From positions 62,001 to 126,000 of the forward strand of contig JAQGOL010000031.1 in NCBI GenBank assembly GCA_028293625.1: a stretch of DNA of 64,000 nt, read 5' to 3'. This document shows, piece after piece, positions 36,282 through 45,164 of the stretch. A program made the position numbers and the translations under genes. The notes beneath the pieces are model-generated. The model was not told the DNA's origin, made no database searches, and saw nothing but the letters and a program-made list of their open reading frames with translations. The DNA comes from Chthoniobacteraceae bacterium (GTDB taxonomy: Bacteria; Verrucomicrobiota; Verrucomicrobiia; Chthoniobacterales; Chthoniobacteraceae). How positions within the stretch are numbered: position 1 is the first letter of the stretch; each line of letters starts with the position of its first letter.

Positions 36282-37254
36282 TTACTCTACAGCCAGCCCG
36301 GCAAATTCTTCATCCTGCTCGGCTTCAACCGTTTCAGGCATTGTCACTGCAAGTTTGGCGCAAGCGCCCAGGACGAACGCAACTATGACGTAACTAAGAG
36401 GGACAACCGGCGACTCGCCGATCCCTATTTTTTCGCCGTGCATCAGCCCAAAGAAGGAGAGTGTGGCATAGAGCAGGATCGGCAAAATCGCCACCACAGG
36501 AATCAAGGCCGACATAACCGAAATGATTCCAAGCCAGGCAAAGAGGATCACCATGATTCCTGTCGCCGCCGAATATCCAATCCGTCCCCCCATTGATTTC
36601 CAACCCGGGTGACCGATATAGACGGCGTTGATGAACGGGTTGCCCATCAGGCAGCCAATCAAACTAACGACCCCATCCGCCGTCAATACGCGGGTAATTG
36701 GGAAACTATCGCCGGCCACTGCGGCGCTCTCGACGTTATCCAACGCTTCAACCAAGTCATAAATTCCAAACGGGATTGCCGTGACCAGGATCACACCCAG
36801 ATATTCGAATCCCGAGAAGAGATGAGTAAAAGCCGGGAGCGGGAGGGTGAAGCCGAAATTGGAAACCGAATCGTGGAGCTTGGCCAGGCTCATTCCGCCG
36901 TATTCAAGGCCGAAAGCGGTGGAGCCCCATGCAATGAGACAACCAACTGCGATAGCGACGAGTCCCGCGGGAATCCCTTTTGTAATAGCGCGCTCCGCCA
37001 AACCAGCAAACGTCTGTTCTCCCGGTCTTTTTAGCCAGTTGATACGCCAGCCAGGCATAGTAGATCGTGCTCAGACAGAGCATCAGGCCCGTGGCCGGAA
37101 GGATACGTCCGAAGACGAGACTATCGGGCATCTTTAGCACGAACCGGAGAAGCCCGGTTAACACCAGAAGGTTAACAAGGATATTTGTTCCAAATCCAAA
37201 GAAAGCGTTCCAGTCTCCTGAAACCCATATTTTAGGTTTTGCTGTATCGTTCAT
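36282..37254 (-). pseudogene. purine/uracil-type permease, internally deleted and frameshifted
   Basis: On the minus strand a good N-terminus (WVSGDWNAFFGFGTNILVNL, then VLTGLLRFVLKMPDS) runs to about 37025 and ends AKKTGRTDVC. The frame then changes, and the C-terminal part (GLAERAITKGIPAGLVAIAV, FEYLGVILVTAIPFGIYDLV, and further helices) continues to 36282. The combined reading is about 320 residues, where xanthine/uracil or AzgA-like permeases of this kind have about 500. A central block of roughly 180 residues has been lost at the junction, along with the frame. Its start lies just after the isochorismatase fragment, so it was probably its operon partner. Confidence 0.8.
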
Positions 37255-37441
37255 TTAAAGCCTGGTTGGGCGCGATGGTGCGGCGCAGTTGCGACACGTC
37301 GTTACCTAACATCTCTCCGAGACCGCCCGGCTCAAGGAAGTCGCGCTGCATATCAATAATCAGCAAAGCGGTCTTGCCGGGTAAAAACTCAAACTCATAC
37401 GGCTCGGCCGGCACCTGAAGCGTCTCTTTATCTATCTTCAC
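37232..37441 (-). pseudogene. isochorismatase-like cysteine hydrolase, N-terminal fragment
   Basis: An AGGAG six bases ahead of GTG 37441 marks the real start. The product begins VKIDKETLQVPAEPYEFEF and then LLIIDMQRDFLEPGGLGEML, with the catalytic Asp of the family in LIIDMQRDF. It ends abruptly after RRTIAPNQAL with a few unrelated residues, so the Lys and Cys catalytic positions are absent. The wording is close to biuret/ureide amidohydrolases. The tail overlaps the start of the permease pseudogene, which fits a former ureide-use operon. The frame upstream of the GTG is open but not family-like. Confidence 0.78.
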
Positions 37442-37819
37442 CGTGGCTCCTTTCCATATACTGCGCCGACATCGAGGGGCGGGTTTCGAGACTCTGAAAT
37501 AACGCGATCTGCAAGACAGGCGCCCGGTTGCGGCAAGTATTGAGATAGTTTCATGGAACGGATGCGATGCTGGTTGGATAACCGCTTTTTTTGACGTGGC
37601 TTCAATGCGTCTAGCGCGTCCCATGCCATCTCCATTCGGCAAGACGCAAATCCTTCCCGCCATGAAACTTACGTATTTTTCTATCCGTTGGGATCGTCAA
37701 TGGAGTGCTGCTTTCGAGTGTTGCAATCGTCCTCGCTGCAACATCTGCAACAATCCGGCTCCGGCCTTCCATGAAGCACTCAAGTATATCTTAATACCCG
37801 CCGGCCATGATGCCTACCG

Positions 37820-39145
37820 ATGAAATCCATTTCCCCACCCAGCTTCCGATTGGTACTTCTCTTCTTGATGGCGCTCTCTATTTCCATTGCAAGAAGCGAG
37901 GAATCCAAGGCGCTCTTATTCACTTTCGGAACCAATGCCGCAAGAGCAGGTTCAACGGTTGTGCCCGCCAACATGATATACAGCAGTGAGCTCGGGTACG
38001 GCTTCGAAGCGGGCCCTCCGGTCATGGAGCTGGATGATTCAGTTTCAAGTCATCAACCCTTTTTTTTCTCGGTGCAATTACCCGAAGGCAACTATAACGT
38101 GACGGTCACCCTCGGCAATAAAACGAGCGAATCGACGACGACCGTAAAAGCTGAGACGCGGCGTCTTCTATTGGAGGAAGTCCATACCGGGAAAGGCCAG
38201 TTTGAGACACGCACCTTTACCGTGAACGTGAGAACCCCGGCAATTCCGGCAGGAGGCGCGGTAAAAATCAACGGGCGCGAAACGGGGCCGCCGCTTGTCC
38301 TGCATTGGGACGACAAACTAACCCTCGAATTTAATAATGCGCAGCCGTCGCTCGCAGCCGTGGAAATTAGGAAAAACGACGACGCAATCACCGTTTATCT
38401 CGCCGGCGACTCAACCGTAACCGACCAAGTCGCCGAACCGTGGAATGGCTGGGGTCAGATGCTTCCGCGGTTCTTCAAACCTGGTGCCGCCATCGCCAAC
38501 CATGCTGAGTCCGGCCTCGCGCTAAGGAGTTTCCTTGCCAGTAAAAGGCTCGACAAGATTGTTAGCGCCATCAAAGCCCGCGACTATCTATTTATTCAGT
38601 TTGGCCACAACGACCAGAAGGAAAAAGGGGAAGGCGTCGGCGCATTCACCACTTACAAGCGTGACCTGAAGCTCTTTGTCGCTCAGGCACGGGAAAAGCT
38701 GGCGATCCCGGTGCTGATCACTTCGATGAACCGCCGGCGCTTCGACGAGCAAGGCCGTATTGTTCCAACGCTCGGTGATTACCCTGAAGCAATGAGGCAA
38801 GTCGCGGTGGAAGAGCAGGTGGCGCTGATCGATCTCAATGTAATGAGCAAAGATCTGTTTGAGACTCTTGGACCCGATATCTCAGAAAAAGCATTCGTTC
38901 ATTACCCCGCCAACAGTTTCCCAGGCCAACCGAGGGAGCTCAGGGACGATACCCACTTCAACGCATATGGCTCTTATGAACTGGCACGTTGTGTCGTTGA
39001 AGGAATTAGAAATAAAGTCCCGCACTTGGCTAAACTTTTGTTGGATGATGTCCAGGCCTTCGACCCGCGCCACCCGGATTCCATCGGCGCTTTCCGGCTT
39101 CCGGCAAGTCCGGCCAAAGCGAGCGAAGAACCGGCGGGAAATTAG
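37820..39145 (+). CDS. exported rhamnogalacturonan acetylesterase-like SGNH hydrolase
   Basis: A 441-residue exported esterase. After the signal peptide (RLVLLFLMALSISIARS) comes a beta-sandwich N-terminal domain (residues about 30-190; YGFEAGPPVMELDD, QLPEGNYNVTVTLGN). The SGNH catalytic domain follows: block I VYLAGDSTVTDQ with the nucleophile Ser, block III FIQFGHNDQKEKG, and block V RDDTHFNAYGSYELA with the Asp and His. This layout is that of rhamnogalacturonan acetylesterases acting on pectin. It fits a polysaccharide-degrading lifestyle. It is alone on the plus strand between two eroded nitrogen-related loci. Confidence 0.92.
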   Translation: MKSISPPSFRLVLLFLMALSISIARSEESKALLFTFGTNAARAGSTVVPANMIYSSELGYGFEAGPPVMELDDSVSSHQPFFFSVQLPEGNYNVTVTLGNKTSESTTTVKAETRRLLLEEVHTGKGQFETRTFTVNVRTPAIPAGGAVKINGRETGPPLVLHWDDKLTLEFNNAQPSLAAVEIRKNDDAITVYLAGDSTVTDQVAEPWNGWGQMLPRFFKPGAAIANHAESGLALRSFLASKRLDKIVSAIKARDYLFIQFGHNDQKEKGEGVGAFTTYKRDLKLFVAQAREKLAIPVLITSMNRRRFDEQGRIVPTLGDYPEAMRQVAVEEQVALIDLNVMSKDLFETLGPDISEKAFVHYPANSFPGQPRELRDDTHFNAYGSYELARCVVEGIRNKVPHLAKLLLDDVQAFDPRHPDSIGAFRLPASPAKASEEPAGN

Positions 39146-39309
39146 CCCTGGAAGATAACGAACCGGTAGCATTTCGGCGGCATTTAACTAACGCCCTCCC
39201 CTTTCCAACCAAGCCGATTGGATTGGAGACAGCCGTAAAGCGGAATTGAACCGATGCTCGCTGATACCGGAACAGACGCCCGGAGAGGCGTCGCCAAAAG
39301 GCATATCCA

Positions 39310-39669
39310 ATGAATGATCAAATTGAAGAACCGTCTTTTCCCGTAGAACCGCCAAGCGAGTTCAGAATGCCAAGGTGGGTTGTGACAGGCGCATGGGCGG
39401 CGGGAATCTCCGTCGCCCTTTTTTATCTCTATGAAAGTGTCACGCTGGCCAATCTGCAGGAACGCCAGCTGCCGTTTGGGTCAATTATTGTCGGGTTTTT
39501 CCTCTACACCTTGCCAACCTGGCTGGCGAGCCGGCGCAATCACGAAAAGGTTTTCACCATCGCCACGCTTAATGTGCTCCTTGGCTGGACCATCCTTGGA
39601 TGGATAGTGGCATTAAAATTGGGTCTCCGCGAACCGGACCTCGAAAATCCGGGCGAGTTTCCGCCGTAA
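39310..39669 (+). CDS. small membrane protein, superinfection-immunity-like
   Basis: A 119-residue protein with three hydrophobic helices (WVVTGAWAAGISVALFYLYE, GSIIVGFFLYTLPTWLASR and ATLNVLLGWTILGWIVALKL). The core FFLYTLPTWLAS-RRNHEK-…-LNVLLGWTILGW is close to the pattern of the superinfection immunity protein family (phage-derived small membrane proteins with LPT…RKH…LNLLLGWT.IGW). There is no phage gene nearby. The first 20 residues are an acidic, Pro-rich tail. A domesticated immunity gene or a housekeeping member of the family is possible. Confidence 0.75.
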   Translation: MNDQIEEPSFPVEPPSEFRMPRWVVTGAWAAGISVALFYLYESVTLANLQERQLPFGSIIVGFFLYTLPTWLASRRNHEKVFTIATLNVLLGWTILGWIVALKLGLREPDLENPGEFPP

Positions 39670-39732
39670 GTGCGGAAAGGCCGCCCCATTTTTGAAACCA
39701 CGGAGGCGATGCGGAAGGGCGCTGGTCTCTAT

Positions 39733-40131
39733 TTAGCGCGAAGCGATATAATTTCGCCACCCGCCAAATGAGCTGATCTCCCGCTGCCCCTCACAAAGCA
39801 CGGCTTCAGCAAGGACGCCAAGCACCTCAAGGCCGTTTTTCAAGGTGACTTTGCCGATGCAGAGACCCGCGGGCTCCTTGCTCAAAATCGACCCAAGGCC
39901 GGCCGCCGGCACCGACCAGACTTCCACTTCGACGGCCTCCCCGCCCGAGGTTACTCGAACCATTCCCGGATGCCGGTCGTTGATTGAAAAGAGCCGGTAA
40001 GCGGGCACGGTTACTTCCTCAGAAACAAACACCGCGCCCGCGGCAATCAGGTTTGGATTCAGCTCCAGGCCGCGCATTAGCGTTCCATTGACAGCTAACA
40101 ACAACGGCTCGTCCTTATTTTTGTCAGTCAT
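39733..40131 (-). CDS. stand-alone allophanate hydrolase C-terminal domain protein
   Basis: A 132-residue protein that matches the C-terminal gamma-glutamyl-cyclotransferase-like domain of allophanate hydrolases (AtzF): LLLAVNGTLMRGLELNPNLI, AYRLFSINDRHPGMVRV, GLCIGKVTLKNGLEVLGVLA, and CEGQREISSFGGWRNYI. The amidase part is not encoded next to it. Free-standing copies are known beside urea or biuret-use genes. Its start overlaps the stop of the cupin gene by four bases, so the two are co-translated. It may act as a regulator or as a hydrolase of a small amide; the function is not established. Confidence 0.85.
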   Translation of the reverse strand: MTDKNKDEPLLLAVNGTLMRGLELNPNLIAAGAVFVSEEVTVPAYRLFSINDRHPGMVRVTSGGEAVEVEVWSVPAAGLGSILSKEPAGLCIGKVTLKNGLEVLGVLAEAVLCEGQREISSFGGWRNYIASR

Positions 40132-40553
40132 AATGGGGAAATTTCCTTGGATATCGTGGTGTCGAATTTTACCGGCAGTGCGTAGATGGCCAGGACGATG
40201 CAGCCGGCTTCGCTTACTACGCTGCGCTGTGTCCCGGGAGGATTGATCATCAGGGTTCCGGCTGTGGCAGTGCTGTTATTGTCGCGCTGGGAACCAGCGA
40301 GAATCAAAATATGTTCGTAGCCGCCGTGCGTATGCAGGGGCACATTTCCCGCCTCACGGAAACGAAGGAGCGCCGCGGTCGGGCCGCTGACTCCGTCCCC
40401 ATAGAGGCGATGGATCTCCACGCCATCCTTGAAAGGTTCCCAGGCGCCCTCTTCCTGATGTTCGGCGATGTAAAACAAATCTTTAAGTTCAACTCGTGAA
40501 TACGTGGGGCCAGGGTCGGGTTCCAAAGCGGGAGAAAAAAATAGGATAAGCAA
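40128..40553 (-). CDS. ChrR-like cupin domain protein
   Basis: A cupin of about 120-141 residues. Metal ligands are in VPLHTHGGYEHILILAGSQR (the HxHx(n)E pattern) with the second part near INPPGTQRSVVSEAG. It is close to the cupin half of ChrR anti-sigma proteins and related small cupins. The annotated start at 40553 is weak: the first 18 residues (LILFFSPALEPDPG) come from the truncated gene upstream. Real homology begins near RVELKDLFYIAEHQ, so the gene may have lost its own start. It overlaps the allophanate-domain gene. Confidence 0.75.
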   Translation of the reverse strand: MLILFFSPALEPDPGPTYSRVELKDLFYIAEHQEEGAWEPFKDGVEIHRLYGDGVSGPTAALLRFREAGNVPLHTHGGYEHILILAGSQRDNNSTATAGTLMINPPGTQRSVVSEAGCIVLAIYALPVKFDTTISKEISPL

Positions 40554-40941
40554 ACCTAAATGTCAGGCCAACAATTGGATCAATTTCGTTCCACCGCCGC
40601 GGTGTGGCTCCCGATTTGCGCGTATGCCAGCTGTTCCAGACGCCCGTAGTCAGAGTAATATCGTTCAGAAAGCCTTCCTTGGGCGAGTAAAGGTCCCAGA
40701 ACAATAGGAGCAGCGGCTGGAAGACAAGCTCTTGGTTCTCCACAACCAACCCGCGCGGCGTGATGTAGTGATCGGAGAATTCAAGGTTCAACAATCCGTG
40801 GATCGCGCCGCCGAAAGGCTCGTCGACAACCGCGGCCAGCGGCGTCTTCCCGTCGGGTCCGGCCTGCGCGCTTTGCTGGGCCATCGTCCCGGCCGCCACA
40901 ATGGATAAAAGCGCGAGTGCGGATCGTGAGGAGTCAAGCAA
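40489..40941 (-). pseudogene. exported outer-membrane-like protein, C-terminally truncated
   Basis: The start (MLDSSRSALALLSIVAAGTM, then AQQSAQAGPDG) is a signal peptide followed by a beta-barrel-like pattern (GLLNLEFSDHYITPRGLVVE, LVFQPLLLLFWDLYSPKEGF, WNEIDPIVGLTFRF). After about residue 135 the frame runs into the cupin region and ends in unrelated residues. Proteins with this opening usually have about 250-300 residues and form a porin-like barrel. Only the first half is left. It is a second head-only fragment in this locus. Confidence 0.65.
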
Positions 40942-41227
40942 TGATTACTTTTTCATTCGATGCAGGGTGGTCTGTGTATGGATGGATTAGTGTGCCATGC
41001 TAAAGGCATGTGCATCAGCCGTTAGCGCATGCGATGCCACGCACCTTAGTCTTCTGCATCATGCTCGCAGTCAGGATGTAATAATACAGGTCGCCAGCCG
41101 CCATTACGGACATCGGCTGTTTCATTCGTTGCGGCTCGCAACAGGCGCAACACCTTTGCCGCATGTTTAGTTCGGCCCGGCCAAATTGAGAATGGAATCA
41201 ATGGGCGGGTATGGCATTCTTTGGCCC

Positions 41228-41797
41228 ATGAGGTTCTGGACCAAAATCGCATTTGCCGTCGTAATCATCTGGGCGCTGGCCGGAGGCGCAATCTACTGGG
41301 CGCGCAAGGCTCGGCCATCGGCTGAATCGGTAACCGCTTATGTGCAGGCAACCGACATCGAATCTAAAAATGGGAACGAGCGCGCCAAATCTATCAGGCA
41401 CCTCGAAGATATGCTCAATGGTATTTCCTATGAAGAACGCCAGGAACTTCACCGACAGGAAACGACCCGCGATTTTGTACGCAAGTTAACTCCTGCGGAG
41501 CAGATGGCGTTTCTCGACGCCACCCTGCCGGCCGGCTTCAAGCAGATGATGGAGTCCTTCAACAAAATGGAGCCGGCTCGCCGGAAACGGATCCTGGAGA
41601 AAGCGTTGGAAGATATGAAGAAGCAAGCGAGCGAGGCAGGAACTACTTCGGACGCGCCTCCCGTCGACGTCAGGATGACGCAGCGCATGGTTGACGAGGG
41701 GATGCGTGCCTTCTACAACGACGCAAACGCGGAAGTAAAACTCGATGTGGCCCCGCTCATTGAACAGATGCAGAGAAACCTCCAGAGCGGACGATGA
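41228..41797 (+). CDS. single-pass membrane-anchored helical protein, hypothetical
   Basis: A 189-residue protein with one N-terminal transmembrane helix (KIAFAVVIIWALAGGAIYWA). The rest is soluble, charged and helical: about residues 40-160 are Met/Glu/Lys-rich, with FDAT-like turns (AEQMAFLDATLPAGFKQMME, then MEPARRKRILEKALEDMKKQ). The start is ATG 41228. Its TGA overlaps the pseudopilin ATG (ATGA). It probably faces the periplasm or surface and works with the pseudopilin and ABC exporter of the same operon. I do not recognise the family. Confidence 0.75.
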   Translation: MRFWTKIAFAVVIIWALAGGAIYWARKARPSAESVTAYVQATDIESKNGNERAKSIRHLEDMLNGISYEERQELHRQETTRDFVRKLTPAEQMAFLDATLPAGFKQMMESFNKMEPARRKRILEKALEDMKKQASEAGTTSDAPPVDVRMTQRMVDEGMRAFYNDANAEVKLDVAPLIEQMQRNLQSGR

Positions 41798-42306
41798 AAC
41801 GCGGCTTTACCCTCATCGAACTTCTTGTGGTCATCGCGATCACAGCGGTGCTTGCGGCACTCATCTCGGCCGGCTTCTCAAGAGTCATGGAAAGTTCCCG
41901 GTCGACTGCCTGCTTTTCCAATCTGCGCCAACTCGGCGCCGGACTCGGCTTTTACCTCGCGGACCACAACATGACCATGCCCGTCATGCACGCGGGACGC
42001 CGAAGCAAGTCGGAGGATATTCCGGTGCCTGACAATGTACTGAATGCCTATATCAAGGATCCCGCTCTGTTTAGATGCCCGGCGGACAAGGGCGGAATCG
42101 CCGCGGCAACCGGCACCAGCTACAACTGGAATGTCGCGCTCAATGGACAGGCGCTCGCCAGCCTAAGTTTTCTTAACCTGGCCGACCAGCAAAGCCGCAT
42201 TCCTGTTCTGGCAGACAAGGAAGGCTTTCATCTTCACGAAGATAAGAAAGTGAACATTCTTTACGCTGACGGCCACGCCACCAGAAATCTAAACTTCCTG
42301 CCATGA
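41794..42306 (+). CDS. type II/IV pseudopilin (DUF1559-like)
   Basis: A 170-residue protein with an N-terminal methylation motif (MKRGFTLIELLVVIAITAVL), the prepilin-peptidase site being after Gly. After the helix come a cysteine-bearing body and the C-terminal YADGHATRNLNF, which is the H-x-x-DG type ending of DUF1559 proteins that are many in Planctomycetota and Verrucomicrobiota. It overlaps its neighbours on both sides by four bases. Genes like this are usually alone; here it sits inside an ABC exporter operon. Confidence 0.93.
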   Translation: MKRGFTLIELLVVIAITAVLAALISAGFSRVMESSRSTACFSNLRQLGAGLGFYLADHNMTMPVMHAGRRSKSEDIPVPDNVLNAYIKDPALFRCPADKGGIAAATGTSYNWNVALNGQALASLSFLNLADQQSRIPVLADKEGFHLHEDKKVNILYADGHATRNLNFLP

Positions 42307-43211
42307 TCCGCCTTGAAGGACTTACCAAATCGTTCGGTGGCAAGTGCGCCCTGCATCCGCTTTTTCTTGAAATCAAGGCCGGAGAAATCTTTGGTTTTTT
42401 AGGGCACAATGGAGCGGGTAAAAGCACGACGTTTGGACTGATTCTCGGTCAACTGCATCCTACGGCGGGCGAAGCATTGATCCGTGGGGTCTCAGTGCAG
42501 CGCAACCGATTGCAGGCATTGCAGGGTATCGGCGCCATATTCGAAACCCCTGCCTTCTACGATTACCTGAGCGGGTGGAGCAATCTGAAGATCTTCACAG
42601 GGTATACCGCGCGCCTCACTGATGCGGAGCTGCGTGAGACCGTGGAGTTCGTTGGCCTAAGCAAGCGAATCGACGATCCCGTGCGTGTTTACAGTCATGG
42701 AATGCGGCAGAGGCTTGCCCTGGCGCAAGCGCTTCTGCCAAGACCCGACCTGGTGCTCCTGGATGAACCGGCCGAGGGGCTCGATCCTGAAGGCATCCAC
42801 GAGATGCGTGAACTGATCCTCCGCCTTAACCGCGAGCGCGGCATGACGGTGGTCTTTTCCTCGCATCTCCTCTCGGAAGTCGAGCAAATGTGCCAGCGGG
42901 TTGCCATATTGAATCAAGGCCGGTTGATCTTCAACGGGCCATGGACCGATCTGCGCGGCAGTGACAATCATTTTGAGTTGCAACTGAACAACTGGCCGGC
43001 TGCCATGCCGGTGCTCGTCAAATTCGGAGCCGCAATCGTGAGCCATGGCACGATTTCGCTGACACAAAACGCGGATATTGCCGATCTGATCGCCGCCCTG
43101 GTTCAAGCCGGGGTGCGGATCCAGGCGGTGCAACCCGTCCGCCAGAGCCTTGAGGAGATGTATCTCGGCACCATTAAGAAAGAAGGCGCTGTTCCCCTGC
43201 CCCTCGCATGA
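42303..43211 (+). CDS. ABC exporter ATP-binding protein
   Basis: A 302-residue ATPase with Walker A ([15 protein letters not shown]), signature ([17 protein letters not shown]), Walker B ([15 protein letters not shown]) and the His switch ([12 protein letters not shown]). The wording fits the DrrA/NatA type that drives ABC-2 permeases. The C-terminal about 80 residues are an extra small domain. The ATG overlaps the pseudopilin stop by four bases, and the stop overlaps the permease gene. The cargo is unknown. Confidence 0.95.
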   Translation: MIRLEGLTKSFGGKCALHPLFLEIKAGEIFGFLGHNGAGKSTTFGLILGQLHPTAGEALIRGVSVQRNRLQALQGIGAIFETPAFYDYLSGWSNLKIFTGYTARLTDAELRETVEFVGLSKRIDDPVRVYSHGMRQRLALAQALLPRPDLVLLDEPAEGLDPEGIHEMRELILRLNRERGMTVVFSSHLLSEVEQMCQRVAILNQGRLIFNGPWTDLRGSDNHFELQLNNWPAAMPVLVKFGAAIVSHGTISLTQNADIADLIAALVQAGVRIQAVQPVRQSLEEMYLGTIKKEGAVPLPLA

Positions 43212-44053
43212 ATCTTTTCCTTTTCCAACTACGCAACGAATTCAAAAAACTTTTCGCCAGGAAACGAACCTATATTGGTTTCGTGGCATTCCTGATCGTC
43301 GAGTGCGCGGTTCTTTTCCTGCTGAACCTTCCCAAGCCCAAGGAGTTCTTCCGGCATACGATTGAAAAGAATGGTTATGGGTTCGACGAATATTTTTCGG
43401 GATTAACCCTTGGCCTCTTCATGCTGGAATGGACCACGCTGCTCTTGGGTGGACTCTATCTTAGCCTCGTTTCCGGGGACGTCGTGGCGAAGGAAGTCGA
43501 GGATGGCACCATGCGGATGATGTTATGCCGTCCCGTGGCAAGGACGCGCATCATTATCATCAAGTATCTCGCATGCCTGGGATACACCGGGGTGCTGATT
43601 GGATTCATCGGAGTAACCGCGCTCATTGCCGGGATATGCTATCGCGGCCTTGGCGGGCTTTTTGTCTTTGCGCCGTTGGAAAAGATCTTTGCGCTATATA
43701 AACTGCAGGAAGGGCTTGTCCGTTATTTTGGGGCACTGGCAATGCTCGCATTTTCACTGGCAACCATATCGAGCATTGGTTTCATGTTTTCATGTTTCAA
43801 GATCAAACCGGCCACCGCCACGATCTCGACCTTGTCGCTGGTATTCCTGGATTCGATCTTTCGGAATATTCCTTACTTTGAAAGTCTTCAGCCCTATTTC
43901 ATCACCACCCATATGTCGACCTGGCTGAATGTATTTCAGCCGCACATTCCCTGGGAGCGTGTCATGGAGGATTACGCTTACTTGGTTGGGCTCAATGCAA
44001 CCTGCCTGGTTATCGCGCTCGCCACTTTTGAGCGTCGTGATTTCAAGGGGTGA
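43208..44053 (+). CDS. ABC-2 type permease
   Basis: A 281-residue membrane protein with six hydrophobic segments (including YIGFVAFLIVECAVLFLLNL, LGLFMLEWTTLLLGGLYLSL, YTGVLIGFIGVTALIAGICY, ATISTLSLVFLDSIF). The ABC-2 marks are the KEVEDGTMRMMLCRPVARTR loop before helix 3 and the long second loop. It is the membrane partner of the preceding ATPase and is last in a four-gene operon starting at 41228. Confidence 0.92.
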   Translation: MNLFLFQLRNEFKKLFARKRTYIGFVAFLIVECAVLFLLNLPKPKEFFRHTIEKNGYGFDEYFSGLTLGLFMLEWTTLLLGGLYLSLVSGDVVAKEVEDGTMRMMLCRPVARTRIIIIKYLACLGYTGVLIGFIGVTALIAGICYRGLGGLFVFAPLEKIFALYKLQEGLVRYFGALAMLAFSLATISSIGFMFSCFKIKPATATISTLSLVFLDSIFRNIPYFESLQPYFITTHMSTWLNVFQPHIPWERVMEDYAYLVGLNATCLVIALATFERRDFKG

Positions 44054-44066
44054 ACAGTCCGCAGGA

Positions 44067-44403
44067 TCAACGGGACTCCACTTGCGGGAACCTGCGATAG
44101 ATCCGGCTGCGATTGACTCCCAGCAGGCGCGCGGCTTCCGCAACGTTGCCACCGGTTTACTCCAGGGCGCGCTGGATAAGTATCTGCTCCGCGTCATCGA
44201 GGTTAAGCGGCAGCTCGGATCCAACCGGAGAAGGTTTCAGGGCTTCCCGACCACTTCTGCCGATTGGGGCGGCCGCATGAAGCAACTGGAGATGCATGCA
44301 ATCAATGGATGCGCCCCCACTAAGAATCATCGCCCGCTCGATGATGTTTTTGAGTTCCCGCACATTGCCGGGAAAAGAATCAGCTGCCCGGCTGCGCCAA
44401 ATT
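44067..44403 (-). pseudogene. sigma-54 (NtrC-type) regulator, C-terminal fragment with in-frame stop
   Basis: On the minus strand the reading FPGNVRELKNIIERAMILSG, then a linker and DDAEQILIQRALE, is the end of a sigma-54 AAA+ activator followed by its Fis-type helix-turn-helix (NVAEAARLLGVNRSRIYRRF). A TAA stop splits the two at 44155-44157, where RALEKTGG would be usual; one base change explains it. Everything before FPGNVREL, including the receiver and ATPase core, is missing. It is a decayed regulator, convergent with the ABC operon at 44053. Confidence 0.82.
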
Positions 44404-44582
44404 GTTCATCCTAGTGGCTATCTTCGCTCAGCCCCAGACACTCGCCGGTATGCTAAGTCTTCGGGAACGGAATAGGTGATGCCGGGACCTTGCGCTGATC
44501 CGGAATCGCGCAGGCATCCGAATCCGCCCAAGTCAGGACGACACGTTGCGGCAGGAGCCAGCGATCTGCGAGTGCCAAGCTA

Positions 44583-45164
44583 TTAGCGAGCGCCCTCGCG
44601 CTCTCGTGTAGCCGCCGGATGCGCGGCGGGAAGGAAGTTCATGGCGAGAAATCCGATTGCGGAGCGTGCATCGGAATAGACCGCGTCAGCTTCAGCTTGC
44701 AGAGGCGCGGCATCAAGCAAACGATCGGCCGACGGACGAAGCCGGGTCCAGCCATTGTCCGGACTCATCCTGGCCACCCTTACGATATCCGCTTGAGAAG
44801 GCACAGGCGGAAGCTCGGGCGCTTTCCGCGAGATAACTACAGCCGCTATAACCAGGGCAAGCACGGTTCCAAGCGTGAGCCCGCGAAACGAAAAAGTCGC
44901 TTTGGGACCGGGTGCCGCAGTGTGGAATACCGCGCTGACGATCCGTCGATCCAAGCCGATCGGAACGGTTTGACGTTCGCTTTTTGCGGCGTGGCTAAGC
45001 GACATTTCAAGCGCTCGCGCAGCGGAGAGAAACCCCTTGCACGAATCGCATGAAGCAATGTGCCGGCTAGAAAATCCGCCGCCACTTTCCAGGTCTGAAA
45101 ACGAAAGGTGGAGCCGGACAATTCGGCAAGCCAGACGCGGTGTTGTTGCATCGGGGTTCTTCAT
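44583..45164 (-). CDS. membrane anti-sigma-factor candidate (zf-HC2-like)
   Basis: A 193-residue protein. Its ATG 45164 overlaps the stop of the ECF sigma gene (ATGA). The N-terminal part has a His-x3-Cys-x2-Cys pattern in HIASCDSCKGFLSAARAL, typical of zinc anti-sigma factors of the zf-HC2 kind, although the fold is loose. One transmembrane helix (LTLGTVLALVIAAVVI, about residues 98-114) is followed by an extracytoplasmic tail. It should hold the upstream sigma factor inactive at the membrane and release it on an envelope cue. The first His ligand position is not certain. Confidence 0.75.
   Translation of the reverse strand: MKNPDATTPRLACRIVRLHLSFSDLESGGGFSSRHIASCDSCKGFLSAARALEMSLSHAAKSERQTVPIGLDRRIVSAVFHTAAPGPKATFSFRGLTLGTVLALVIAAVVISRKAPELPPVPSQADIVRVARMSPDNGWTRLRPSADRLLDAAPLQAEADAVYSDARSAIGFLAMNFLPAAHPAATREREGAR

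Noticed and set aside
44404-44582. Minus-strand frame with WADSDACAIPDQRK
   Set aside because: It looks faintly coding but is short and without a recognisable family or start.
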